DNA of 64,000 nt from CAG-177 sp003514385. GTDB lineage: Bacteria; Bacillota; Clostridia; Oscillospirales; Acutalibacteraceae. Both the position numbers and the translations under genes were made by a program. Of the stretch, positions 27,376 to 36,690 are shown piece after piece (the stretch's first letter is position 1; each line of letters starts with the position of its first letter). Where the stretch lies: the NCBI GenBank assembly GCA_051920445.1, contig JBPPLN010000003.1, forward strand, positions 128,191 to 192,190, given 5' to 3'. The notes beneath the pieces were generated by a model, which saw nothing but the letters and a program-made list of their open reading frames with translations, did no database searches and was not told where the DNA came from.

Positions 27376-28557
27376 TTATTTGCCGAACAGCAGGAGCAGG
27401 AAACCGGCGGCAACAGCCGAGCCGATAACGCCCGCGACGTTCGGACCCATTGCGTGCATGAGCAGGAAGTTCGTCGGGTTTGCCTTGCGTCCCTCGACCT
27501 GCGAAACGCGCGCTGCCATGGGAACGGCGGAGACGCCTGCGGAGCCGATGAGGGGGTTGACCTTGCCCTTGGTGACGAGGTACATGACCTTGCCGAGAAG
27601 CACGCCGCCTGCGGTCGAGAAGCAGAATGCCGTCAGACCGAGGATGATGATGAATATGGTCTGCTTCGACAGGAAGGTCTGACCGTTCGCCGTTGCGCCG
27701 ACGGTAACGCCGAGCAGGATGGTGACGATGTTGGTCAGTGCGTTCTGTGCGGTGTCGCTGAGTCTTTCAACAACGCCGCTCTCTCTGAACAGGTTGCCGA
27801 GCATGAACATGCCGATAAGCGGAGCGACGGAGGGAAGCATGAAAGCGCAGATGACAAGCACGACGACGGGGAAGATTATCTTCTCTGTCTTGCTGACGGT
27901 TCTGAGCTGCTTCATCTCGACCGAGCGCTCTTTCTTTGTGGTGAGCAGCTTCATGATCGGGGGCTGAATTATAGGAATAAGAGCCATATACGAATATGCC
28001 GCAACGGCTATGGGAGCGAGCAGGTGAGCTGCAAGCTTTGATGCAAGGAATATGGCGGTCGGGCCGTCCGCGCCGCCGATGATGCCGATAGCGGCAGCCT
28101 CCTGCGGGGTGAAGCCGAGCAGGATAGCGATGGTGAATGCAACATAGATGCCGAGCTGAGCGGCAGCGCCGAGCAGCAGGCTCATCGGGTTTGCGAGCAG
28201 GGGACCAAAGTCCGTCATTGCGCCGACGCCCATAAAGATAAGGCACGGGAAGATACTGCTCTTGACGCCTGCGTAGATAAGACGCAGGATTCCGATGTCA
28301 TACCAGTGCGCGCCCTCCCGTATCGTCGTACTCAGCGGGTCGATGATACCGGTCGGGTCATCCATAAGACCTGCGCCGGGCAGGTTCGCGAGCAGGATGC
28401 CGAACGCGATGGGAAGAAGCAGCAGCGGTTCGAATTTTTTAGCGATGGCCAGATAGAGCAGGACGAACGACACGAGGATCATTACGCCTTCTCTCCAGGT
28501 GAGCACGGCGAGACCCGAGCTCTCCCAGAAGCCTTTCAAGATTCCGAGTATGTCCAT
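27376..28557 (-). CDS. oadB: Na+-translocating decarboxylase beta subunit
   Basis: 393-residue membrane protein with about nine or more helices; the subunit that decarboxylates carboxybiotin and pumps Na+. Conserved GGADGPTAIF segment near residue 160, and FMGVGAMTDFGPLLANP. Length matches OadB/GcdB/MmdB. The beta subunit does not tell the substrate; the alpha subunit in this operon is of the oxaloacetate/pyruvate carboxyltransferase type. Last gene of the glyS-oad operon. Confidence 0.93.
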   Translation of the reverse strand: MDILGILKGFWESSGLAVLTWREGVMILVSFVLLYLAIAKKFEPLLLLPIAFGILLANLPGAGLMDDPTGIIDPLSTTIREGAHWYDIGILRLIYAGVKSSIFPCLIFMGVGAMTDFGPLLANPMSLLLGAAAQLGIYVAFTIAILLGFTPQEAAAIGIIGGADGPTAIFLASKLAAHLLAPIAVAAYSYMALIPIIQPPIMKLLTTKKERSVEMKQLRTVSKTEKIIFPVVVLVICAFMLPSVAPLIGMFMLGNLFRESGVVERLSDTAQNALTNIVTILLGVTVGATANGQTFLSKQTIFIIILGLTAFCFSTAGGVLLGKVMYLVTKGKVNPLIGSAGVSAVPMAARVSQVEGRKANPTNFLLMHAMGPNVAGVIGSAVAAGFLLLLFGK

Positions 28558-28569
28558 TTGCTATCCCCC

Positions 28570-28956
28570 TTAGCCGACTACGGCGAGCAGTGCGTCCGTA
28601 GCGACGGTCGAGCCCTTCTGGACGGCGAGCTGCTTTACTGTGCCGTCGCAGGGAGCGACTATTTCGTTTTCCATCTTCATAGCCTCAAGAATGAGGATGA
28701 CTTCGCCCGCCTTGACGGCAGAGCCGACCGAGACATTGACGCTCAGTATCGTGCCGGGCATGGGCGAGAGAACCTTCTGACCGTCTGCGGCGGCTGCGGG
28801 AGCGGCGGCAGGAGCGGGAGCTGCTGCGGGGGCAGCGGGTGCGGCTGCAGCAACGGGAGCTGCGGGAGCGGCGTCGGTAACAGCGGTGATAACGGCGTCG
28901 GTCTCCTCGACCTCAACCTCGTAGTTTTTGCCGTTTAATGTAACAACATATTTCAT
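28570..28956 (-). CDS. biotin carboxyl carrier protein of the decarboxylase
   Basis: 128 residues: short N-terminal part, an Ala/Pro-rich flexible linker (about 28-60) and a biotinyl domain with EAMKMEN, the lysine at about residue 94 being the biotin site. It carries CO2 from OadA to OadB. Here the biotin domain is a separate gene rather than the C-terminus of OadA. Ribosome site AAAGGAACG; 13 bases from oadB. Confidence 0.93.
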   Translation of the reverse strand: MKYVVTLNGKNYEVEVEETDAVITAVTDAAPAAPVAAAAPAAPAAAPAPAAAPAAAADGQKVLSPMPGTILSVNVSVGSAVKAGEVILILEAMKMENEIVAPCDGTVKQLAVQKGSTVATDALLAVVG

Positions 28957-28993
28957 GATGATCGTTCCTTTCAGGTGTTGGCGGCGAGCCGCA

Positions 28994-29374
28994 TCAGTCT
29001 TTCTTCTTTATGGATTTGAACAGCAGCCTGTTGAGCGGGATGCCGCTCTCGTCGCTGACTATAGCCATGATGACCGCGGCGGTCGGCTCGTCAACGCCGT
29101 CAAGTTCGAGCGTGCCCTGCGACTGAGTGCCGGGCAGAGGAGTTCCGGCAGCAGCGCTCTGCTGCACGGGTGCGGGTTCATCGGAAGCAGCATTCTTCTT
29201 GCCCTTCTTGCCTGCAAGATTCTCGCCGAGTCTGACGACGCGGGAGATTATCATTATCAGCACGGCAAGGATAATGAGCAGCAGGAATACCATAAGTATT
29301 CCGAAGAGGGAGACCTGAAGAGCGAAAACAAGCTTTTCGCCCAGGGGCATACCCATGTCAAAATTATCAAACAT
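28994..29374 (-). CDS. oadG: OadG-family subunit (decarboxylase gamma/delta)
   Basis: 126 residues with one membrane helix at about 17-42 (LQVSLFGILMVFLLLIILAVL), a Lys-rich stretch, and a longer-than-minimal C-terminal region ending DEPTAAVIMAIVSDESG...KSIKKKD. OadG/MmdD proteins hold the complex together. The C-terminal 30 residues resemble the MmdD-type tail. Ribosome site AAAGGATAGG. Confidence 0.85.
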   Translation of the reverse strand: MFDNFDMGMPLGEKLVFALQVSLFGILMVFLLLIILAVLIMIISRVVRLGENLAGKKGKKNAASDEPAPVQQSAAAGTPLPGTQSQGTLELDGVDEPTAAVIMAIVSDESGIPLNRLLFKSIKKKD

Positions 29375-29402
29375 TGATAAAACCTATCCTTTCTGCCGAG
29401 GC

Positions 29403-30782
29403 TCAGTCGAGTCTCTCTATCTTGTATGTGAAAGTGTTCTTCTTTCTCTCGTCGCGCTTGTCGAAGAATGCTTCCGCCTGAGTCGGGAAAGCGATATAGG
29501 AGAGAACATCCTCGTCGCAGGTCGCTCTGTCGCCGAGATACTCTCTTGCGACGGGGAGACCGGGCTCAAGCAGGTCTGCGTAGCGGCAGGTTATCGGCTT
29601 CTCGTCGCCGAGAACCTTCTTCTGGAGCTCCTCGTTTATCTTGCCGGGAGCCTTGCCGTATTCGCCCTTGATATAGTTCTTGACTTCCTTGGAGATGTTC
29701 TTGTATCTCTCACCCGCGAGCACGTTCGCGGTTGCCTGGACGCCGACCATCTGGCTCATCGGGGTGACGAGCGGAGGATAACCGAGGTCTTCGCGGACTC
29801 TCGGAGTCTCTGCGAGAACTTCGTCGAGCTTGTCGAGCTTGTTCTGAGCGGTGAGCTGAGCGACAAGGTTCGAAAGCATTCCGCCGGGGATCTGATAGTT
29901 GAGCGCGTCGGTCTGGGTGGTCAGCACGACGGGGTTGAGCAGACCGCTCTTGAGCGCGTCGTTGCGGACTGGCTTGAAGAAATCGTTGATCTTCTTGAGC
30001 TGAACCATATCGAGCGGAACTTCGTAGCCCTCTTTCTGGAGGATATAAGCCATGGTCTCTGTGGGCGGCTGAGAGGTGCCGTTGGAGAAGCAGGAGATAG
30101 CGGTGTCGATAACATCCGCGCCGGCTTCAACAGCCTTCTGCAATGTCACAGGGCCGAGACCCGTGGTCGAGTGAGTGTGAACGATAACGGGGAGACTGAT
30201 GTTCTCTTTTATGCCCTTGACAAGATCATATGCTGTCTGGGGATCCATGATGCCCGCCATGTCCTTGATGCACACGGACTGAACGCCCATGCTCTCGAGA
30301 TCTTTTGCAAGCTTGATGTAGCTTTCGATGTTGTGGATGGGGCTCGTGGTGTAGCAGATGGTGCCCGATGCGTGAGCGCCGCACTTGATAGTCTCGTCAA
30401 CGGCGGTCTCGATGTTTCTCAGGTCGTTGAGCGCATCGAATATACGGATGATGTCGATGCCGTTTTCAACACTCTTTCTGACGAAAAGGCGAACGACATC
30501 GTCGGGATAATGCTTGTAGCCCAGAAGGTTCTGACCTCTGAGGAGCATCTGCAGCTTGGTGTTCGGGCACGCCTTGCGGATCTTGCGCAGGCGCTCCCAC
30601 GGATCTTCGTTGAGATATCGCAGGCAGGAGTCGAACGTAGCGCCGCCCCAGCACTCGAGCGAATAGTAGCCCGCCTTGTCAAGCTCGGGCAGTATTGCCT
30701 CGAAATCCTCATAGGGCATACGGGTCGCGATAAGCGACTGGTTCGCGTCTCTGAGGACAGTCTCAGTGAAATTTACTTTCAT
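29403..30782 (-). CDS. oadA: oxaloacetate decarboxylase alpha subunit (carboxyltransferase)
   Basis: 459 residues without the biotin domain. It moves the carboxyl group from a 2-oxo acid to biotin. Motifs: ETVLRDANQSL at 7-17 with the metal-binding Asp, CWGGATFD, VCIKDMAGIMDP with the carbamylated-Lys position, and VHTHSTTGLG with metal-binding His. This is the DRE-TIM carboxyltransferase family shared by OadA and pyruvate carboxylase. Oxaloacetate is the likely substrate; a methylmalonyl-CoA or glutaconyl-CoA type alpha subunit would look quite different. 39 bases after glyS. Confidence 0.92.
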   Translation of the reverse strand: MKVNFTETVLRDANQSLIATRMPYEDFEAILPELDKAGYYSLECWGGATFDSCLRYLNEDPWERLRKIRKACPNTKLQMLLRGQNLLGYKHYPDDVVRLFVRKSVENGIDIIRIFDALNDLRNIETAVDETIKCGAHASGTICYTTSPIHNIESYIKLAKDLESMGVQSVCIKDMAGIMDPQTAYDLVKGIKENISLPVIVHTHSTTGLGPVTLQKAVEAGADVIDTAISCFSNGTSQPPTETMAYILQKEGYEVPLDMVQLKKINDFFKPVRNDALKSGLLNPVVLTTQTDALNYQIPGGMLSNLVAQLTAQNKLDKLDEVLAETPRVREDLGYPPLVTPMSQMVGVQATANVLAGERYKNISKEVKNYIKGEYGKAPGKINEELQKKVLGDEKPITCRYADLLEPGLPVAREYLGDRATCDEDVLSYIAFPTQAEAFFDKRDERKKNTFTYKIERLD

Positions 30783-30821
30783 ATATTTCGCTCTCCTTTG
30801 GATTTTATAAACTTATTTGAA

Positions 30822-32204
30822 TCAGAACTCGATGCGCGAAGCAATGTAGCTTTCGAGCTCGTCTATTGCGATGCGCTCCTGCTTCATCGTGTCGCGGTCG
30901 CGCACTGTCACGCAGTGATCATCGACGGAGTCGAAGTCATATGTGATGCACAGCGGAGTACCGATCTCGTCCTGGCGGCGATAGCGCTTGCCGATGGAGC
31001 CGGTCTCGTCGAAATCGACCATGAACTTGCGGCTCAAGTCGTCGCAGATCTTTATAGCCTCTTCCGAAAGCTTCTTCGAGAGGGGAAGCACCGCAGCCTT
31101 GTAGGGCGCGACGACGGGGGAGAGATGGAGCACCACGCGGGTGTCGTTCTTCTCTGCGTCGATAACTTCCTCGTCATATGCTTCGCAGAGCAGCGCAAGT
31201 ACGGTTCTGTCGAGTCCGTAGGTGGACTCTATAATATAGGGAATGAACTTCTCGTTTGTCTCGGGATCGAGATAGTCCATCTTCTGGCCACTGTATTCCT
31301 GATGTCTCGTCAGGTCGAAGTCAGTTCTGTTGTGGGTGCCGTTTATCTCGCCCCAGCCGAACGGGAAGAGGAACTCGATGTCGCACGCGGCTTTCGCGTA
31401 GTGGGCGAGCTTCTCATGGTTGTGGAAGCGAAGATGCTCGGGAGCTATGCCGAGATCCTCAAAATACTTCTTGCCGAACTGCTTGAAGTAGTCATAGAGC
31501 TCATTGTCCGAGCCCTTCTTGCAGAAGGTCTGGAACTCCATCTGCTCGAACTCGATGGTTCTGAAAGTGAAGTTGCCGGGGGTTATCTCGTTCCTGAACG
31601 CCTTGCCGATCTGACCGATGCTGAAGGGCAGCTTCGCTCTCATCGAACGCTGGACGTTGAGGAAGTTGACATATTCACCCTGCGCGTTTTCGGGACGCAG
31701 ATAGATAACGCTCTTTGCGTCGTTGGTGACTCCGCGGTAGGTCTGGAACATGAGGTTGAATTCTCTTATGTCCGTAAAATTGTGCTTGCCGCAGTGGGGG
31801 CAGGGGATCGAATGAGCCTTGATGTACTCAAACATCTCCTCTTTCGTCATCTTGTCGGGGTGGGCGTCGGGATCAAAGTTCTCGATGAGCGTGTCCGCTC
31901 TGTGGCGCATCTTGCACTCCTTGCAGTCGAGAAGAGGGTCGGAGAAGCTTGCGATATGGCCGCTTGCCTCCCAGACTTTCGGATGCATGAGAATGTCCGC
32001 GTCAACTTCGTAGCTGTTCCTGCGCTCCTGAATGAATCTCTTGCGCCAGGTGTCCTTGACGTTGTTCTTCATTCTTGCGCCGAGCGGGCCGTAATCCCAG
32101 GTGTTCGCAAGTCCGCCGTAGATGTCGCTGCCGGCGAAAATGAAGCCTCTGTTTTTACACAGAGCGACGATTTTTTCCATTGTTTTTTCGGTATTATTTA
32201 GCAT
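30822..32204 (-). CDS. glyS: glycyl-tRNA synthetase (dimeric class II)
   Basis: 460 residues, the eukaryote/Gram-positive type single-chain enzyme. Motif 1 region GSDIYGGLANTWDYGPLG, motif 2 RPENAQGEYVNFLN with FRNEITPGNFTFRTIEFEQ, motif 3 ESTYGLDRTVLA, then an anticodon-binding domain. CKEC / CPHC cysteines near residues 93 and 136 could bind zinc. Ribosome site GGGGAG. The promoter gives a leader of only about 27 bases, so no T-box regulates it. Confidence 0.96.
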   Translation of the reverse strand: MLNNTEKTMEKIVALCKNRGFIFAGSDIYGGLANTWDYGPLGARMKNNVKDTWRKRFIQERRNSYEVDADILMHPKVWEASGHIASFSDPLLDCKECKMRHRADTLIENFDPDAHPDKMTKEEMFEYIKAHSIPCPHCGKHNFTDIREFNLMFQTYRGVTNDAKSVIYLRPENAQGEYVNFLNVQRSMRAKLPFSIGQIGKAFRNEITPGNFTFRTIEFEQMEFQTFCKKGSDNELYDYFKQFGKKYFEDLGIAPEHLRFHNHEKLAHYAKAACDIEFLFPFGWGEINGTHNRTDFDLTRHQEYSGQKMDYLDPETNEKFIPYIIESTYGLDRTVLALLCEAYDEEVIDAEKNDTRVVLHLSPVVAPYKAAVLPLSKKLSEEAIKICDDLSRKFMVDFDETGSIGKRYRRQDEIGTPLCITYDFDSVDDHCVTVRDRDTMKQERIAIDELESYIASRIEF

Positions 32205-32237
32205 AAGCGTTTACTCCCCTATTATTCATTGTAGCCT

Positions 32238-32266
32238 ATAATAATCTAAAAAATGCCAAAAGTCAA
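32238..32266 (-). promoter_or_regulatory. promoter of the glyS-oad operon
   Basis: Minus strand TTGACT, 17-base spacer, TATTAT. Confidence 0.75.
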
Positions 32267-32487
32267 GGCGCGCAAAAGAGATTTTGAGCCCTTGTCCGCC
32301 CGCCTTTTTGTGCGCTTTTTCGGGTATGTGTTTTTGTCTGTGCATTTTGCCGAAAATAATGCTGCAAAATGACTCGAAAACATAAACAGTAACGAAATAT
32401 CGATATAAAAAGCACAATAAAAACTTTTTCGCCAAAGCCGCCTTAAAAAATATTTTTTTGCCCATTCGGGGCTTTTTCAACACTGTA

Positions 32488-32515
32488 TTGACAAATCCGT
32501 GTTTTAATGTAAAAT
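32488..32515 (+). promoter_or_regulatory. promoter of the symporter-lepA operon
   Basis: TTGACA, 16-base spacer, TAAAAT, about 60 bases before the start. Confidence 0.7.
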
Positions 32516-32573
32516 TATAGTATTATCTATAATGGGTAGATATTTGAGAAAACAATGCAAAGAGGGGAAGACT

Positions 32574-34109
32574 GTGGCAAGACAGGAATCAAAAGTTTCG
32601 TCATTCTTTCAGAAGATAGGCCCGATGGTGGGCTACAATGCCGCGAGCATACTTTTCGGCGGCGGCGGATACATCATCTCGCTCTATTTTCTGTCGTTTT
32701 TGACCGAGGTCGAAAAGCTCAGCGTCGATCAGGCGGGTATGGTTATCGCCATGGCTCATATCTGGGACGCCGTAACCGACCCCGTCATGGGTATTATAAC
32801 CGACCGCACGCGTTCGAAATACGGCAGACACAGAAGATATCTGCTCTGGGGCGTTATCCCGATAGCCATCTCATATTTCTGCCTGTGGAACTCGTTCGGC
32901 ATTTCCGCGACCGGCAACAAGACCGCGACGATGCTCTACTACATGCTCGCGTATATGCTCTATAACACGGCGCTGACTCTCGTCACTGTGCCGCATGTTG
33001 CGATGCTGCCCGTTATCGCGCCCGATTATTCCCTGCGTACTCAGTATAACTCCGTGCAGTATATAATGAACTCCGTCGGCATGGTTTCGTCGTTCCTGCT
33101 CGTGTCGCTGTCGCTCGGCTTTACGAACATGGAGATGACCGCCGCGTCAAGACCGAAGTTTATGTTCTTCGGTGCAGTGTTGTGCCTGTGGTTCTCGCTG
33201 CCGCTGCTCGTGACTTTCAAATGCACGAAAGAGCCGAGCTCGCTCGACATGAAGCTGCCGCCTTTCAACGCGACTATGCTCTTTGAAGAGTACAAGCAGG
33301 TTTTCCGCAACAAGGCGTTCAGACGCTATTTCGTCCTGAGCTCGATGTACACCATGGCAAAGGGCTTCTATGCAAACTCCAACCAGTATTTCATCAAATA
33401 CAGTGCCCAGCGCTTCGGCTATTTCAACACCCTGCAAACGATTGCGGGCGCGGCTGAGGCATCCGGCTTCCCCGTCAACTATCTGCTGACGATGAAAAAG
33501 GGCAAGCAGCTGTGCGGAAAGCTCCTGACTCCGCTTATGGCGGCGGGACTTATCATAAACCTGTTCATCGGAAAGAGCACTCCGCTCTGGGTCGTCATTG
33601 TTTCGATAATCCTCTATAACTTCGGCTTCTCCGGCCCCGGATTCACCGCCACAAATATCCAGCCCGATGTCACGGATGTTGACGAGATGATAACCGGACG
33701 CCGCCGCGAGGGCGTTATCTCGACCTTCAACACGCTCATCAAAAAGACTATAAACGGTCTCATGAGCGCGTTCACCGGATTTATTCTTAAAGGCTTCGGC
33801 TTCCGCACCGGCGCAGAGGGCGCGAATGCCCTCGAGCAGACCGCCAAGGGTATATTAGGACTGAAAGTGACTTACTGCATCCTGCCGCTCATCTTCGTCG
33901 GCCTCGTCTATGTCTGCGTGTTTACCTATAAGATGACCCGCGAGGATCACAAGATGATAACCGAGGCTATAAAAGAGAAGAAAGAGACCGGCAAGTGCTC
34001 ACTGACCCCCGAGCAGATGAAACGCTGCGAGGAGATAGCGGGTCAGAGCTTCGGCGATATGTGGATCGGCAAACCTTCCGCAGAGACCCTTGTGACCGAG
34101 CTTGACTAA
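32574..34109 (+). CDS. GPH-family (glycoside-pentoside-hexuronide) cation symporter
   Basis: 511 residues, 12 membrane helices. The family mark is in the first loop, DAVTDPVMGIITDRTRSKYGRHRRY, the MFS-like D-P-x-x-G-x-x-x-D-R motif of MelB-type transporters. It would import a sugar or glycoside with Na+ or H+; with a Na+ pump next door, Na+ is plausible. The GTG at 32574 follows GAGGGG with good spacing; an in-frame ATG at 32532 has no ribosome site. 24 bases before lepA, probably co-transcribed. Confidence 0.87.
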   Translation: MARQESKVSSFFQKIGPMVGYNAASILFGGGGYIISLYFLSFLTEVEKLSVDQAGMVIAMAHIWDAVTDPVMGIITDRTRSKYGRHRRYLLWGVIPIAISYFCLWNSFGISATGNKTATMLYYMLAYMLYNTALTLVTVPHVAMLPVIAPDYSLRTQYNSVQYIMNSVGMVSSFLLVSLSLGFTNMEMTAASRPKFMFFGAVLCLWFSLPLLVTFKCTKEPSSLDMKLPPFNATMLFEEYKQVFRNKAFRRYFVLSSMYTMAKGFYANSNQYFIKYSAQRFGYFNTLQTIAGAAEASGFPVNYLLTMKKGKQLCGKLLTPLMAAGLIINLFIGKSTPLWVVIVSIILYNFGFSGPGFTATNIQPDVTDVDEMITGRRREGVISTFNTLIKKTINGLMSAFTGFILKGFGFRTGAEGANALEQTAKGILGLKVTYCILPLIFVGLVYVCVFTYKMTREDHKMITEAIKEKKETGKCSLTPEQMKRCEEIAGQSFGDMWIGKPSAETLVTELD

Positions 34110-34133
34110 AAGACCCACGAAAGGATCAATAAA

Positions 34134-35945
34134 TTGTCTACCAAGAAAGAAAACATTAGAAATTTCAGCATCATAGCGCATATTGACCACGGCAAATCAA
34201 CCCTCGCGGACAGACTTCTTGAGCTCACCGACTCCGTGGCGAAGCGCGATATGACTGCTCAGATACTTGATAACATGGATCTTGAGCGCGAGCGCGGAAT
34301 AACTATAAAGGCGCACGCGGTCAAAATGGACTATACCGCGAGCGACGGCGAGGTCTATGAATTGAATCTTATAGACACTCCCGGCCATGTCGACTTCAAC
34401 TACGAAGTCTCGCGTTCCCTTGCCGCCTGCGAGGGTGCGGTGCTCATAATCGACGCGTCGCAGGGAATCGAAGCGCAGACGCTCGCGAACACATATCTGG
34501 CGCTCGACCACGACCTTGAGATAGTCCCCGTTATCAATAAAATAGACCTGCCCGCCGCCGACCCCGACAGAGTTGCTTCCGAGGTCGAGGAGGTCATAGG
34601 CCTCGATTGCTCGAACGCTCCGCGCGTCTCGGCAAAGACGGGTGAGAATGTCGAAGAGGTTCTCGAACGCATCGTTCTCGATATCCCCGCGCCCGTAACG
34701 GATGACAACGCACCGCTCAGAGCGCTCATATTCGACTCGGTCTATGACAGCTACAAGGGCGTTATCGTTTATGTCAGAATAAAAGAGGGCAAGATAAAGC
34801 CCGGCGACACCATGCGCATGATGGCGACCGGCGCGCAGTTCACGGTCGTTGAAGTCGGCTATATGCGCGCCACGAGCATGGAGCCCGCCGATGAGCTGAC
34901 CTCCGGCGAGGTCGGCTATATAACCGCCTCGATAAAGACCGTCAGCGACGCCCGCGTCGGCGATACCGTAACGACTGCGGAGAATCCCGCAAAAGAGCCG
35001 CTTGCAGGCTACCGCAAGGTGAACCCGATGGTTTTCTGCGGAGTCTATCCCGCCGATGGCGCGGACTACGAAAATCTGCGCGACGCGCTCGAAAAGCTCC
35101 AGTTAAACGACGCTTCGCTTTCATATGAGCCGGAGACCTCCGGCGCGCTCGGCTTCGGCTTCCGCTGCGGCTTCCTCGGTCTGCTCCATCTCGAGATAAT
35201 CCAGGAGCGCCTTGAGCGCGAATATGACCTCGACCTCGTAACAACCGTGCCGAGCGTTATATATAAGATACACCTGACCGATGGCAGCGTTATAGAGATA
35301 GATAACCCGACCCACTATCCCGACCCGGTCAATATAGACTACAGCGAAGAGCCGTTCACAAATGCGCACATCTATTCTCCGCCCGAATATGTCGGCGCTA
35401 TAATGGATCTGTGCCAGGAGCGCCGCGGCGTGTTCAAGAACATGACCTATATCGCCTCCGACCGCGTGGACATTCTCTATGAGCTGCCGCTCAACGAGAT
35501 AATCTATGATTTCTTCGATTCGCTCAAGTCGCGCACCCGCGGCTATGCGTCGTTTGACTATGAGATAACCGATTACCGCCGCTCGAACCTCGTTAAACTC
35601 GATGTTCTCCTGAATGGCGATATAATCGACGCGCTCTCGTTTATTATCCACGCTGACAAGGCGTATGGACGCGCGAGAAAGATAGCCGAAAAGCTCAAGG
35701 ATAATATCCCGCGTCAGCTGTTTGAGATTCCGATCCAGATAGCCATCGGCGGCAAGGTCATAGCCCGTGAAACAGTCAAGGCGATGAGAAAAGACGTTCT
35801 TGCCAAGTGCTATGGCGGCGACATAACCCGAAAGAAAAAGCTGCTCGAAAAGCAGAAAGAGGGCAAAAAACGTATGCGCCAGTTCGGCACGGTCGAAGTG
35901 CCGCAGGAGGCGTTTATGGCGGTTCTCAAGCTCGACGACGATTGA
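34134..35945 (+). CDS. lepA: elongation factor 4 (translation GTPase)
   Basis: 603 residues, normal LepA length. G1 AHIDHGKST, G2 region RERGITIKA, G3 DTPGHVDF, G4 NKID, then the EF-4 C-terminal domain ending with DVLAKCYGGDITRKKKLLEKQ. Ribosome-bound back-translocase/assembly factor. TTG start behind AAAGGATC. Confidence 0.97.
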   Translation: MSTKKENIRNFSIIAHIDHGKSTLADRLLELTDSVAKRDMTAQILDNMDLERERGITIKAHAVKMDYTASDGEVYELNLIDTPGHVDFNYEVSRSLAACEGAVLIIDASQGIEAQTLANTYLALDHDLEIVPVINKIDLPAADPDRVASEVEEVIGLDCSNAPRVSAKTGENVEEVLERIVLDIPAPVTDDNAPLRALIFDSVYDSYKGVIVYVRIKEGKIKPGDTMRMMATGAQFTVVEVGYMRATSMEPADELTSGEVGYITASIKTVSDARVGDTVTTAENPAKEPLAGYRKVNPMVFCGVYPADGADYENLRDALEKLQLNDASLSYEPETSGALGFGFRCGFLGLLHLEIIQERLEREYDLDLVTTVPSVIYKIHLTDGSVIEIDNPTHYPDPVNIDYSEEPFTNAHIYSPPEYVGAIMDLCQERRGVFKNMTYIASDRVDILYELPLNEIIYDFFDSLKSRTRGYASFDYEITDYRRSNLVKLDVLLNGDIIDALSFIIHADKAYGRARKIAEKLKDNIPRQLFEIPIQIAIGGKVIARETVKAMRKDVLAKCYGGDITRKKKLLEKQKEGKKRMRQFGTVEVPQEAFMAVLKLDDD

Positions 35946-35960
35946 TAGACAAAACAAGCA

Positions 35961-36009
35961 AAGCTGTAAATTACCTGACCTGCGGCGATCGGTAATTTAC
36001 AGCTTTTTG
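35961..36009 (+). terminator. terminator of lepA
   Basis: 15-bp stem AAGCTGTAAATTACC / GGTAATTTACAGCTT, then TTTGCTTTTTT. Confidence 0.9.
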
Positions 36010-36029
36010 CTTTTTTGACTGTCTGTGAT

Positions 36030-36614
36030 TTATTTTTTGGCGGCAACGCTTTTCTGCATACCGTCAAGCTTAGCAAGAACGGCGGCGTACATATCGCATA
36101 GTGAAAGCGAAATGAAGTCGGCAGGCTGCGAAAAATCGTTGTTGACCCATTCCTCGATTATGCCCAGGGAGCCCTTGACCATAAAGGTGTATGTTGTGTT
36201 TAAGGTCAGGTCGTCAAGGTTGGGGAATTTTTGTCTCCACTCGTTTGTTATGTCGCGGCGATTTATCTCGCAGCATTCGTCCAAAAACTGTTTGCTGCCG
36301 TATTTGCCGAACAGCGCGTCGCAAAACGAACGCTCGGCCTCCACGGTCTCTATTATTTTGTTTATACGGGGGAAGTCGCTTTTTGTGTAGTTGCAGTTTC
36401 TCACGGCATCGCAGAGGCGCTCGTAGACAATGCCTTCTATTTGACCCAAAAGGTCATAAACATCGGCATAGTGGGCATAGAAAGACCCTCTGTTGACGTT
36501 GGCTGCTTGGCAGAGCTCCGTTACCGAAATTTTGTCTATGGGCTTTTGCTTGAGCAGTGACATGAAGCTCTCGCAAAGCAGCTGCTTTGTTATTGAAATG
36601 CGGCGGTTTTCCAT
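36030..36614 (-). CDS. TetR/AcrR-family transcriptional regulator
   Basis: 194 residues. N-terminal helix-turn-helix: KISVTELCQAANVNRGSFYAHYADVYDLL is the standard TetR recognition region (written here in parts: ISVTELCQAANV, then NRGSFYAHYADVYD). The C-terminal ligand domain is not recognisable by eye. The ATG at 36614 (MENRRISITKQ) follows CGGAGG. Transcribed away from the two peptide genes at 36775-37000; palindromes lie between them, so it likely controls itself and the peptides. Confidence 0.88.
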   Translation of the reverse strand: MENRRISITKQLLCESFMSLLKQKPIDKISVTELCQAANVNRGSFYAHYADVYDLLGQIEGIVYERLCDAVRNCNYTKSDFPRINKIIETVEAERSFCDALFGKYGSKQFLDECCEINRRDITNEWRQKFPNLDDLTLNTTYTFMVKGSLGIIEEWVNNDFSQPADFISLSLCDMYAAVLAKLDGMQKSVAAKK

Positions 36615-36638
36615 GAAATCTTTGCCTCCGTAGGTTGT

Positions 36639-36672
36639 CAACTGAACAAAAAAGCCCCGATTTGTTCAGTTG
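36639..36672. promoter_or_regulatory. perfect 12-bp inverted repeat, candidate TetR operator
   Basis: Arms CAACTGAACAAA and TTTGTTCAGTTG, 10-base spacer, between the TetR gene and the divergent peptide genes. Could also form a hairpin in the tetR leader. Confidence 0.6.
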
Positions 36673-36690
36673 CGCACAAATCGTAAATTT

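Larger units (their letters stand above)
32205..32573. other. divergent intergenic region between glyS and the symporter gene
   Basis: About 370 bases. It holds the glyS promoter at one end and the symporter promoter at the other. In the middle (32269-32325) there is an imperfect hairpin GCGCGCAAAAG / CTTTTTGTGCGC followed by TTTTT, with no plus-strand gene ahead of it. No other gene seen. Confidence 0.6.

Noticed and set aside
29355..32201. 948-residue open frame antisense to oadA and glyS
   Set aside because: It overlaps two certain genes and their spacer, has no ribosome site or domain, and its existence follows from codon bias in the opposite strand.
32205..32267. T-box leader for glyS
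   Set aside because: The promoter lies only about 35-60 bases before the start and the region lacks the TGGNACCGCG-type T-box sequence.
32226..32483. 85-residue minus-strand frame upstream of glyS
   Set aside because: It overlaps the glyS promoter, lacks a ribosome site and has no recognisable features.
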